A DNA stretch of 13,556 nucleotides, from contig URJI01000075.1 in the NCBI GenBank assembly GCA_900548215.1, positions 1 through 13,556 on the forward strand, written 5' to 3'. Below are positions 1-7,766 of this stretch, one piece after another. The stretch is from an uncultured Coprococcus sp. GTDB taxonomy: Bacteria; Bacillota; Clostridia; Lachnospirales; Lachnospiraceae. The position numbers and the translations under genes were made by a program. The stretch's first letter is position 1. The number at the start of each line of letters is the position of its first letter. The notes under the pieces were generated by a model. That model was not told the DNA's origin and did not search any database. It worked only from the letters and a program-made list of their open reading frames with translations.

Positions 1-1810
1 CAATTGTATTCCAATTGTCATCAAGTATCTGATACGCAGCGTATTTGTCTACAAGCGGTACGTCCGCCAATCTTGCAAATATATCATCTCCTATCACCGC
101 CTCTTCCTTTGAAACCTGTACAGTTTCCATGCCGGTGATCAGCTTATTTCGGAGTACATCATCAAAATCTGCAAACGAATCCGTAAACTTCTTTCTGAAC
201 CGCTCTATATCAGCACTGTTCTCTATCTCTTTCTTAACATTCTCCACCTTCACACTGGAATAAGGCGTACCATCACCAGCAAATAACAGATCTCTAAGTT
301 CCGGAAATGCATCCCAATACATGGACAGCTCATCTATCTCCGCATTCGGGATTCCTCCCATCATGCTTGCATATATATCCCATGATTCTGCATTTTCCGA
401 AGAATCCACATACCTTGGGATGTTCAGATTGTATTCATTTGCACGTATTTCTGATCTGCTTACAACCTTTGAATACTTATCTGCATTTTTTCTGGATATA
501 TATGTGTCAACAATACGCTTTATATCCGATGCCTGAAGCTTATTATTTTTGCCCTCTTTGACATACCCCTTTGAGGCATCAATTATAAGAACATCATTGT
601 TATCTCTCTGCTGCTTTAAGACCATGATGATCGTTGGTATGCCAGTTCCAAAGAATATGTTTGCAGGAAGACCAATTATCGCATCGATATTATTTTTCTC
701 TATAAGGTTTGTCCTTATGCGCTCCTCCTCGCCACCTCGGAACAACACTCCATGAGGAAGTACTATAGTCATAATGCCATCCGGCTTAATATGATACAGG
801 TCATGCAGAAGAAATGCATAGTCCGCTTTGCTTTTTGGTGCAAGTCCATATTCACTGTATCTCGGATCCAGCTCCTTGCCTTCAGGAGTCCACTGCTGCG
901 AATATGGCGGATTGGAGACTACTGCATCCACACGCAGAACAGGTGGATAGCTTTCGAGATCTATCGGCCAGTCATCCTCCAGCGTGTCCGCATTTCTCGT
1001 AAATATATTTGACGGATTTATCCCCCGCATTACCAGATTCATTCTGGTCAGATTGTATGTGTTCTCCTTAAGCTCCTGTGCATAATATCTTATACTGTCA
1101 CGGCTCATGTACTTTGACGCACTATGTCCTATATTGATAAGCAGTGAACCCGAACCCGAAGTTGGATCATATATTGCAATATGCTCTTTGTCCTTCAGGT
1201 GATATGCAACAATCTCCGACATCAGAAGTGACACTTCGTGTGGGGTATAGAATTCCCCGGCCTTTTTTCCGGCATTTGCCGCAAAATTCGATATCAGATA
1301 TTCATATATGAATCCCAGTACATCATACCCCTGCTTCTCGTCCATCGGTATATCCTTGATGAGCTGAAGCAGATCGCTGATAGCCTTTGTTCTGGCATTG
1401 CTAGTCTCTCCAAGCTTTGACAATCCGGTCTGAAGTGTCTCAAATACTCCTGAAAACACTTTCTTATGCGAATCATTTATAAGACGCTCAAATGCCGACA
1501 AAGCATCTGTTACATTGGATGCATCAAAATCGCGCCCCATACTGATCCATGTTGAAAACAGGTTTCTGTATTCTATAAAATAGCCCAGATTGTGACGGCA
1601 CTGTTCCACAACCTCTTTGTCTTCTTCTACAAGCTCCGGAAGATCACCATCCTCCCAATCATTCTTTTTCAGATATTCAACCTCTCTGTCAGACAAAAAC
1701 TTGTAAAATATAAATCCTAAAATATAATCCTTGTACTCATTTGCCTCTATCTTTGAACGCATCTTGTTCGCAGATTCCCATATTCTTGAGGCAAGCTGCT
1801 GTTTGTTCAT
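1..1810 (-). CDS. hsdM: Type I restriction-modification DNA methyltransferase subunit M (C-terminus cut by window edge)
   Basis: N6-adenine DNA methyltransferase subunit of a type I restriction-modification complex, which would act with HsdS (and HsdR for cleavage) on DNA in the cytoplasm. I translated 603 codons with no stop before the left edge, so the 3' end is missing. The N-terminal part (about 1-150) is HsdM_N-like. The catalytic domain follows, with FYTP at 187-190, the SAM-binding motif I DPTSGSGS at 215-222 and the adenine-methylase motif NPPY at 300-303. A long C-terminal region beyond about 450 fits the larger Firmicute HsdM class. The ATG at 1810 follows AGGAGG with a 6-base gap. 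The start lies only 13 bases after the glpK stop, so the two are probably co-transcribed. The specificity and restriction subunits would be expected to the left of the window. Family assignment is firm; the recognition sequence cannot be told. Confidence 0.93.
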   Translation of the reverse strand, partial: MNKQQLASRIWESANKMRSKIEANEYKDYILGFIFYKFLSDREVEYLKKNDWEDGDLPELVEEDKEVVEQCRHNLGYFIEYRNLFSTWISMGRDFDASNVTDALSAFERLINDSHKKVFSGVFETLQTGLSKLGETSNARTKAISDLLQLIKDIPMDEKQGYDVLGFIYEYLISNFAANAGKKAGEFYTPHEVSLLMSEIVAYHLKDKEHIAIYDPTSGSGSLLINIGHSASKYMSRDSIRYYAQELKENTYNLTRMNLVMRGINPSNIFTRNADTLEDDWPIDLESYPPVLRVDAVVSNPPYSQQWTPEGKELDPRYSEYGLAPKSKADYAFLLHDLYHIKPDGIMTIVLPHGVLFRGGEEERIRTNLIEKNNIDAIIGLPANIFFGTGIPTIIMVLKQQRDNNDVLIIDASKGYVKEGKNNKLQASDIKRIVDTYISRKNADKYSKVVSRSEIRANEYNLNIPRYVDSSENAESWDIYASMMGGIPNAEIDELSMYWDAFPELRDLLFAGDGTPYSSVKVENVKKEIENSADIERFRKKFTDSFADFDDVLRNKLITGMETVQVSKEEAVIGDDIFARLADVPLVDKYAAYQILDDNWNTI

Positions 1811-1823
1811 CTCTCTCCTCCTA

Positions 1824-3311
1824 TCACCTTGTCACTCTCGTTCTCTCCACTGCGTCCTTCCAGCCTGCAAGGAGCGTCTCCCTCTTATCCTCGGTTATCC
1901 CCGGCTCAAATCTTCTGTCGGCCTTCCAGTAGCCCTTGATCTCATCCAGACTGTCATAGTAGCCAACAGCAAGTCCAGCCAGATATGCAGCACCCAGAGC
2001 TGTTGTCTCCGTAATCACAGGCCGCACTATCTCGGCATTCTCTATATCCGCCTGGAACTGCATCAGAAAGTTGTTGGCGCTTGCACCGCCGTCCACTCGC
2101 AGGCTTGTAATTGAAAGTCCTGCATCCATCTCCATAGCCGCAAGAACATCCGATGTCTCATATGCCAGCGATTCGACTGTCGCCCTGACAAAGTGCGCCT
2201 TATTTGTTCCCCTTGTAAGGCCGAACACTGCCCCTCTGGCGTACGCATCCCAGTAAGGAGCGCCAAGTCCCGTAAATGCAGGTACCACATATACACCATT
2301 ACTGTCCGGCACAGACAGAGCAATGCGCTCAGTATCCGCAGCATTGTCTATGAGCTTCATCTCATCCCTAAGCCACTTGATGGCTGCTCCAGCCACAAAC
2401 ACACTTCCCTCAAGCGCATAGCTGACTTTTCCGTCAAGTCCTATGGCTATGGTGGTGAGAAGTCCCTGCTGTGAGTCAACTGCCTTATCGCCTGTGTTCA
2501 TGAGGAGGAAACAACCCGTTCCGTAAGTGTTCTTCACATCTCCTGCCTCAAAGCAGCACTGACCGAACAGCGCAGCCTGCTGATCTCCGGCAACTCCCGC
2601 TATAGGCACCTCACCGCCAAATATCTCTCTGTCCGTGTATCCATATATCTCACTGGAATTTCTCACTGCCGGAAGCATGCTCTCCGGGATGTTGAACTTT
2701 GCAAGCAATTCCTTGTCCCACTCCAGTGTATGAATGTTGAAAAGCATGGTACGCGATGCGTTCGTGTAGTCCGTTGCATGGACTCTTCCGCCTGTGAGCT
2801 TGTATATAAGCCATGTGTCAACAGTTCCGAACATCAGCTCCCCCGCCTCTGCGCGCTCCCTGGCTCCCGGCACATTGTCAAGTATCCACTCTATCTTCGT
2901 TGCAGAGAAATACGGATCAACTATCAGTCCCGTTTTCTCCCTTATCACCTTGTCATATCCTTCAGCCTTAAGCTGTTCTATCCTGTCCGCAGTTCTCCTG
3001 CACTGCCACACTATGGCGTGATACACCGGATTGCCGGTCTTTCGATCCCACACTATGGTTGTCTCTCTCTGGTTGGTGATTCCTATGGCGGCTATGTCCT
3101 CGGTGCGGATTCCCATGGTTTCCCTCGCCTCCATCATCACCGACATCTGAGTTGCCCATATCTCCATAGGGTCATGCTCCACCCAGCCGTTATTCGGGAA
3201 ATGCTGGGTGAACTCTTTCTGTTTCACTGAGCATATCCTTCCCTCTTTATCAAATATTATCGCCCTTGAGCTGGTCGTTCCCTGATCCAGCGCCATTATA
3301 TAATCTGCCAA
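1824..3311 (-). CDS. glpK: Glycerol kinase
   Basis: Phosphorylates glycerol with ATP to sn-glycerol 3-phosphate in the cytoplasm (FGGY carbohydrate kinase family). The 495-residue length is typical. The N-terminal phosphate-binding DQGTTSSR is at 9-16, GWVEHD at 42-47, the second ATPase motif around GDQQAALFGQ at 242-251, and the C-terminal FGGY region around GLGAPYWD. The start is a TTG at 3311: AGGAGG lies 5-6 bases before it, whereas the first in-frame ATG (codon 6) would sit about 20 bases from that site. In many Firmicute GlpKs a His near residue 232 is phosphorylated by the PTS protein HPr; from memory of the Enterococcus protein the aligned residue here is Glu229, so that control may be absent. 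No glpF, glpD or glpP is next to it. No clear promoter or cre site was seen in the 336 bases upstream. Confidence 0.96.
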   Translation of the reverse strand: MADYIMALDQGTTSSRAIIFDKEGRICSVKQKEFTQHFPNNGWVEHDPMEIWATQMSVMMEARETMGIRTEDIAAIGITNQRETTIVWDRKTGNPVYHAIVWQCRRTADRIEQLKAEGYDKVIREKTGLIVDPYFSATKIEWILDNVPGARERAEAGELMFGTVDTWLIYKLTGGRVHATDYTNASRTMLFNIHTLEWDKELLAKFNIPESMLPAVRNSSEIYGYTDREIFGGEVPIAGVAGDQQAALFGQCCFEAGDVKNTYGTGCFLLMNTGDKAVDSQQGLLTTIAIGLDGKVSYALEGSVFVAGAAIKWLRDEMKLIDNAADTERIALSVPDSNGVYVVPAFTGLGAPYWDAYARGAVFGLTRGTNKAHFVRATVESLAYETSDVLAAMEMDAGLSITSLRVDGGASANNFLMQFQADIENAEIVRPVITETTALGAAYLAGLAVGYYDSLDEIKGYWKADRRFEPGITEDKRETLLAGWKDAVERTRVTR

Positions 3312-3354
3312 ATTGCCCTCCTATTAACACGGACGCTCGGTTCTAGTGTTTTGC

Positions 3355-3494
3355 AACCAAACTGATGGGTATGCCTTCTCAGGGGACGCTCCCGCTCGTT
3401 TCGCCCTGCAGCGGTACTAAGATGCTGCTTAGCGCACCATCTAAGGACCGGCGGGCTCAAATGCCCCTGCGAAGGCATACCCATCAGCTTGGTT
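3355..3494. repeat. Long inverted-repeat (palindromic) intergenic element
   Basis: Two 31-base arms, 3355-3385 and 3464-3494, are inverted complements with only two mismatches (core CTGATGGGTATGCCTT). They enclose a 78-base centre that has its own smaller dyads, such as CTAAGATG facing CATCTAAG. Because of the symmetry, both strands appear to encode the same peptide start (MGMPSQG) and end (RRHTHQ), which is an artefact of the palindrome. It fills most of the gap between the GTPase-NYN gene and glpK, ending about 45 bases before the glpK start. Outside it, the 336-base gap (3312-3647) holds only A/T-rich sequence without a convincing promoter. It resembles REP- or MITE-like mobile palindromes. 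Whether it terminates, processes or regulates transcripts is unknown, and only one copy is in this window. Confidence 0.8.
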
Positions 3495-3647
3495 TATATA
3501 CACTGTTAAGCCTCGCTGTTCTCCGTAATTATGTATGGTTCGTCGTGCAATTTTGCCCTGACAAACCTTTTTTCCTTCTTCCTTTTAAGTATCTATCAAA
3601 TAAGCCAGAATCAAATAGTTCAGCTTAATTGTTTTGATCAAATTTTC

Positions 3648-6437
3648 TCAATCATTTTTCAGATAATTCTCTCTCAGATGTTCATTCACCCTCTCAACCT
3701 CTGCCTTGAAGTCCCGTGAGGACATGCGGATCGCGCCCTGCCCCATGGTGACTATCTGCTCCAGTCCGTCCGATGTGACCACAGTGACCTTGTGCTTTCT
3801 CGCAAGCTCATGGGTGAGCTTTTCTATGTGCGCATCGGCAGTCTCGCCTTCTTTTGTGTACACTACCTCTATATCGTCATATGGGAATCTCTCCCCCTTG
3901 TTGTCCTTCACCTTGTAGCCGTCAAATACCACTATCAGATGACAGTTCATATATCCCTGATAGTTCGACAGGATATCCATGAGCTTACCTCTCGCGGAGT
4001 CTATATTGTGCTCCGACAATTCCCGAAGTGTATTCCACGCAAATATGACGTTGTAGCCATCCACTATGACGTAGTCCTCGCCACTCTTTCTGCGCTTGAA
4101 TGCTCCGGGTGTTGCTATTCCCCTATCGGCTGGCCTGCTGCCCACAAGAGGCCCATTCCCGGGCTGTCTGTCTCTGGACTGACTCTTATTATACTGTCCA
4201 TTTCCGCGATATCCCGAACTTGAAGTATCTCCTGCTGCACCAGCAGACGCGACGCCTCCGGCTGTGCCTTCTGTCACACCACCGGCTGCTGTTCCATTTA
4301 CTTTATACTCAGATGTAGTTCTCCTGAATCTTCCGTTCAGTGCCACATCCTTATCCTTGTAATCTCCGCCAAATGTCCTTGCAAATATCTCGCTGAGTTC
4401 CTCGTCCGTGATGGACATATCCGACACGCTCTTTCCCGGTCTGTTCACCGGAATATCCATAGCATCGCCATCCTCTGTATAACCCAGCTGACCTGAGATC
4501 TCAAATCCCGGATCCTCCTTCACATGCATGTTCTCATACACATCGTACCAGTCAACCAGATAACCTGCACCGTGAGCGCAGAATACCGATGATGATGGAT
4601 TAAACCTGTCAAGCTCAGGATCATAATGTCTTTCAGCCAGAACCTCTTCGGTGTTGTGGCATGGCTGATAGCCGTCTATATCCACCTGAAGCCTGCCTGT
4701 ACCTCTGGAAAATGCCGTGAGCTCACTATAATACTCTCTCATAGTGTATACTGGTGCATGTCCAGTGATAACCGTTGTCTCACCGGATATATCCTGTCCG
4801 TCCATGCTGCCGCTCATCTTCACTATATCAGCAAGCACTCTGCCCGCATACTCCTGCGGTACCTCTATTTTAAATGCATACACCGGTTCAAGCAATACAC
4901 TTTCTGCCATCATAAGTCCCTGTCTCACAGCCCTGTATGTCGCCTGCCTGAAATCACCACCTTCGGTGTGCTTCTGATGCGCCCTGCCTGCAGTGATAGT
5001 TATCTTCATATCCGTGATCGGGGATCCCGTCAGCACCCCTCTGAATTCCCTTTCCTGTAGATGGGTCAGGATCAATCTCTGCCAGTTCTTGTCCAGAACA
5101 TCCTCGCTGCAAATGCTGTCAAAGCACATGCCACTGCCATTCTCCATAGGTTCAAGCAGCAAATGTACTTCAGCATAGTGTCTGAGCGGTTCAAAGTGTC
5201 CCACTCCCATGACCGGAGCTGCGATCGTCTCCTTATATGATATTCTGCCCTGACCGTACGTGATGGCTATGCCAAATCTGTCTCTGACCATCTGCGCCAC
5301 GACCTCCAGCTGCACCTGTCCCATGACCTTGATGTATATCTCACCGGCTGCCTCATTCCACTGCACCTGAAGCAATGGATCCTCCTCCTCAAGCTGTCTG
5401 AGCTTTGACACCATCGTGACCGCATCCACATCAGTCGGGTACATGACCTTATAGCTGAGAACCGGCTCCAGACTTGGGAGCTCTCCATCCGGGCAGGCAC
5501 CGATTCCCTGTCTGCCGTAGGTATTCACCAGTCCCGGAACAGCACATACACAGCCCGCAGTGACATGATCCACCATGTCATACTTTGCGCCGGAGTATAC
5601 CCTTATCTGATTTACCTTTTCAAGTGTTTCCTCGCCTTGTCTGCCTGTAAGCGTGAGTACATCTTTTAGTCTCAAGGTCCCCCCTGTGATCTTCATATAA
5701 GTCAGCCTCTCTCCTTTGTCATCACGGCCAATCTTAAATACCCTCGCGCCAAATTCATCCGTTCGCTGAGGCTCAGTCACATATCTGTTCATTCCATCCA
5801 GCAGCTCAGCCACACCATCATTTTTAAGTGCCGAACCAAAATAACAAGGAAACAGCTTTCTGTCCGATATAGCACACACCACGTCAGATTCTGCATTTGC
5901 CCCTGTTTCAAGAAATCTCTCCAGCATGTTCTCATCGCACATGGCTATGTGTTCGCCAGCATCTTCACATAAAAAATCGACACAGCCATCACTCAGTCTG
6001 TGTCTGATATTGTCCATGAGGTACTCCCTGTCATACCCCGTCATGTCCATCTTATTTACAAATATAAATACAGGAATCTCATATCTCTCAAGCAGTTTCC
6101 ACAGCGTCTCCGTGTGGCTCTGAACACCGTCCATGCCATTGATTACCAAAACTGCATAATCGAGGACCTGAAGAGTCCTCTCCATCTCCGTTCCGAAATC
6201 CACATGTCCTGGAGTATCAAGCAGTGCTATATGCATATCACCAAAGTTAAGCTCCGCCTGCTTGGAAAATATCGTGATTCCCCTGTCCTTTTCCTGACTG
6301 TCCGTGTCAAGATATGTATCCTGATGATCCACACGTCCAAGCTTTCTTATCCTTCCAGTCTGGTAGAGCATCGCCTCGGAGAGCGTGGTCTTGCCTGAAT
6401 CAACGTGGGCCAATATGCCTGCGACTATATTCTTCAT
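3648..6437 (-). CDS. TetM/EF-G-like ribosome GTPase fused to a C-terminal YacP/Rae1-type NYN ribonuclease domain
   Basis: 929 residues. Residues 1-640 follow the plan of ribosomal protection proteins: G1 HVDSGKT (11-17), G2 RGITI (52-56), G3 DTPGH (74-78), G4 NKMD (128-131), G5 GSALK (201-205), then the domain II, III, IV and V regions up to about 585 and a family-specific tail. A Gly/Ala/Ser- then Arg-rich, probably disordered linker spans about 700-785. Residues 788-929 form a NYN/PIN-like domain with VDGYN (Asp793, Asn796), VVFDG (Asp839), ETAD (Asp868) and TSDGLEQ (Asp890), closely matching Bacillus Rae1/YacP. The domain IV tip reads HQKHTEGGDFR (487-497), unlike the TetM SPVSTPADFR loop as I remember it, so tetracycline protection should not be assumed. 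The predicted role is a GTP-dependent A-site factor that delivers or controls an endoribonuclease. ATG at 6437 has AAGGGA 10 bases upstream. Confidence 0.93.
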   Translation of the reverse strand: MKNIVAGILAHVDSGKTTLSEAMLYQTGRIRKLGRVDHQDTYLDTDSQEKDRGITIFSKQAELNFGDMHIALLDTPGHVDFGTEMERTLQVLDYAVLVINGMDGVQSHTETLWKLLERYEIPVFIFVNKMDMTGYDREYLMDNIRHRLSDGCVDFLCEDAGEHIAMCDENMLERFLETGANAESDVVCAISDRKLFPCYFGSALKNDGVAELLDGMNRYVTEPQRTDEFGARVFKIGRDDKGERLTYMKITGGTLRLKDVLTLTGRQGEETLEKVNQIRVYSGAKYDMVDHVTAGCVCAVPGLVNTYGRQGIGACPDGELPSLEPVLSYKVMYPTDVDAVTMVSKLRQLEEEDPLLQVQWNEAAGEIYIKVMGQVQLEVVAQMVRDRFGIAITYGQGRISYKETIAAPVMGVGHFEPLRHYAEVHLLLEPMENGSGMCFDSICSEDVLDKNWQRLILTHLQEREFRGVLTGSPITDMKITITAGRAHQKHTEGGDFRQATYRAVRQGLMMAESVLLEPVYAFKIEVPQEYAGRVLADIVKMSGSMDGQDISGETTVITGHAPVYTMREYYSELTAFSRGTGRLQVDIDGYQPCHNTEEVLAERHYDPELDRFNPSSSVFCAHGAGYLVDWYDVYENMHVKEDPGFEISGQLGYTEDGDAMDIPVNRPGKSVSDMSITDEELSEIFARTFGGDYKDKDVALNGRFRRTTSEYKVNGTAAGGVTEGTAGGVASAGAAGDTSSSGYRGNGQYNKSQSRDRQPGNGPLVGSRPADRGIATPGAFKRRKSGEDYVIVDGYNVIFAWNTLRELSEHNIDSARGKLMDILSNYQGYMNCHLIVVFDGYKVKDNKGERFPYDDIEVVYTKEGETADAHIEKLTHELARKHKVTVVTSDGLEQIVTMGQGAIRMSSRDFKAEVERVNEHLRENYLKND

Positions 6438-6503
6438 ATGTATCTTTTCCCTTCACCCGCCAATATATATCACCTGCCACGCGTCTTGCTGACCATTGAT
6501 ATA

Positions 6504-6535
6504 TATCGGTTCTTTATAAACTCATTTATCGGTTC
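6504..6535. repeat. Direct repeat TATCGGTTC, two copies
   Basis: TATCGGTTC occurs at 6504-6512 and 6527-6535, 23 bases apart (about two helical turns), in the 100-base gap before the GTPase-NYN gene and directly after the stop of the flippase-like gene. Spacing and place would suit a regulator binding site, but no promoter could be fixed nearby and the signal is weak. Confidence 0.3.
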
Positions 6536-6537
6536 AG

Positions 6538-7605
6538 CTATGAGTCTGTATCCGCCATGCTATCGTCATCCGGAATTCCCTGTTTTTCATTCTGCGCCGC
6601 CTTATATCGCTTGAACCTCTTGAAAAATATGGCTGTAAATGCACCTATGATAAAAGGGAACATGAATGTGGCAAATCTATAGAGAAGTGCCATGGCTCCG
6701 GCCGCAGCAGCCCCCACAAGTCCCGAGTAGATCGCTGTCATCACAAGCTCACTCGATCCGATTCCGCCCGGCATAGGAATGACTGCCGCCAGCATGACAC
6801 TCATTGCTGTTATACCTATTGACGTGATGATATTCATATCACATGCGTTGTGGCACACTATGTATGGTATCGAGAACCAGCATGAGAATTTGCATATATC
6901 AAGCAGCATGACTACCACTATAAGCCACGGTTTCTTAAGTACAACCCTGGTGGCATCCTCCATCATGGCTGTCTGCTCACTTAAACTGTCAATCAGCTTT
7001 GCAAATCGTCCTTTAAACAAAGCATCAGCTTTTTCGAGAAGCCATCTGAGAAATCTGTGAAACGGTGGCCAGCACGCAAAGAGCACTATCGCCATCGTTA
7101 TGAGTATGGTCGCTATAACTCCAAGGACAACATATGAACTGTATTTGCCAAATACTCCAAGCATATATTCTCTGTTTGCAAGAAACAATGCCACCGCCAT
7201 AACACATATGGTCATCTTGTGTATCGCATAGTCAATAGAGTACAGACCAAGTGCCTTCGACGGCTGTATTCCGCAGTGCTTCATGAACAATGTGGATGCC
7301 ACTATTGTACCGCTCCCAAGCGTTGACACCCTGTAAAATGACACAAAATACGTCATAATATTTGCATCGAAAAATGTCATATCGTTCTCCACCTGTCGCA
7401 TGAGGATAAACGTTATGCAGCTCTCTATCACTCCGTATAAAAGCGTCGCTCCAAGAATGGCTGCCACAACCACAGGGCTTGTCTTTACAAGCTGCGACAG
7501 TATAGGGCCTGCCATGTCCCTGAACACATATATGATAAGTCCGACCAGCACCAGCACACACAACCATTTTATAAGTGTTTTCTGTCTATCTGATAGTTTT
7601 TTCAT
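6538..7605 (-). CDS. UPF0104/LPG-synthase-TM family flippase-like membrane protein
   Basis: 355-residue integral membrane protein. Hydrophobic segments lie at about 11-28, 44-68, 84-105, 128-144, 157-178, 226-245, 265-305 and 310-328. The family hallmark PMPGGIGSSELVM is at 277-289, followed by the Ala/Gly-rich helix common to YbhN, AglD and the MprF flippase half. It lacks the MprF synthase domain, so lipid transport or flipping is inferred from the family only. The charged tail ends in an acidic stretch. I chose ATG at 7605 because the protein then begins like relatives, just before the first helix. An in-frame ATG at 7707 has a better AGGAG site (6-base gap) and a plausible promoter upstream, and would add 34 residues. 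The frame stays open to 7881, but that overlaps fic. It is followed by the GTPase-NYN gene after 100 bases. Confidence 0.82.
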   Translation of the reverse strand: MKKLSDRQKTLIKWLCVLVLVGLIIYVFRDMAGPILSQLVKTSPVVVAAILGATLLYGVIESCITFILMRQVENDMTFFDANIMTYFVSFYRVSTLGSGTIVASTLFMKHCGIQPSKALGLYSIDYAIHKMTICVMAVALFLANREYMLGVFGKYSSYVVLGVIATILITMAIVLFACWPPFHRFLRWLLEKADALFKGRFAKLIDSLSEQTAMMEDATRVVLKKPWLIVVVMLLDICKFSCWFSIPYIVCHNACDMNIITSIGITAMSVMLAAVIPMPGGIGSSELVMTAIYSGLVGAAAAGAMALLYRFATFMFPFIIGAFTAIFFKRFKRYKAAQNEKQGIPDDDSMADTDS

Positions 7606-7730
7606 AGTCTTGTATTCCTTTTCTCCTAATATCAATTCATTCAGATCGGTCTTATCCCAATCTACCCGCCATCTCAAATGCACCGGCAACCAGCTGCTGC
7701 CGCGCATACTGATCTCCTGTTTCGTACAAT

Positions 7731-7752
7731 AGATTAACAAGCTAAAGTGAAA
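7731..7752 (-). promoter_or_regulatory. Possible promoter for the flippase-like gene
   Basis: On the minus strand TTGTTT is followed after 16 bases by TGTTAATCT, an extended -10 form with TAATCT at 7731-7736. The predicted start of transcription, near 7724, lies just ahead of the AGGAG at 7714-7718 that serves the alternative ATG at 7707. A/T-rich sequence makes chance matches possible. Confidence 0.35.
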
Positions 7753-7766
7753 AAAACAAGCATATG

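Noticed and set aside
2730..3230. 166-codon plus-strand frame opposite glpK
   Set aside because: It is an antisense shadow of a clearly conserved gene, with no ribosome binding site or recognisable domain.
3296..3628. Small reading frames on both strands beginning MGMPSQG between the GTPase-NYN gene and glpK
   Set aside because: They are mirror readings of the inverted repeat at 3355-3494, have no good ribosome binding site, and one runs into glpK.
3648..6437. Tetracycline resistance gene (tetM/tetO/tetW)
   Set aside because: The tip loop differs, the protein carries a long linker and nuclease domain, and no conjugative-element genes surround it. Homology to the family alone does not support resistance.
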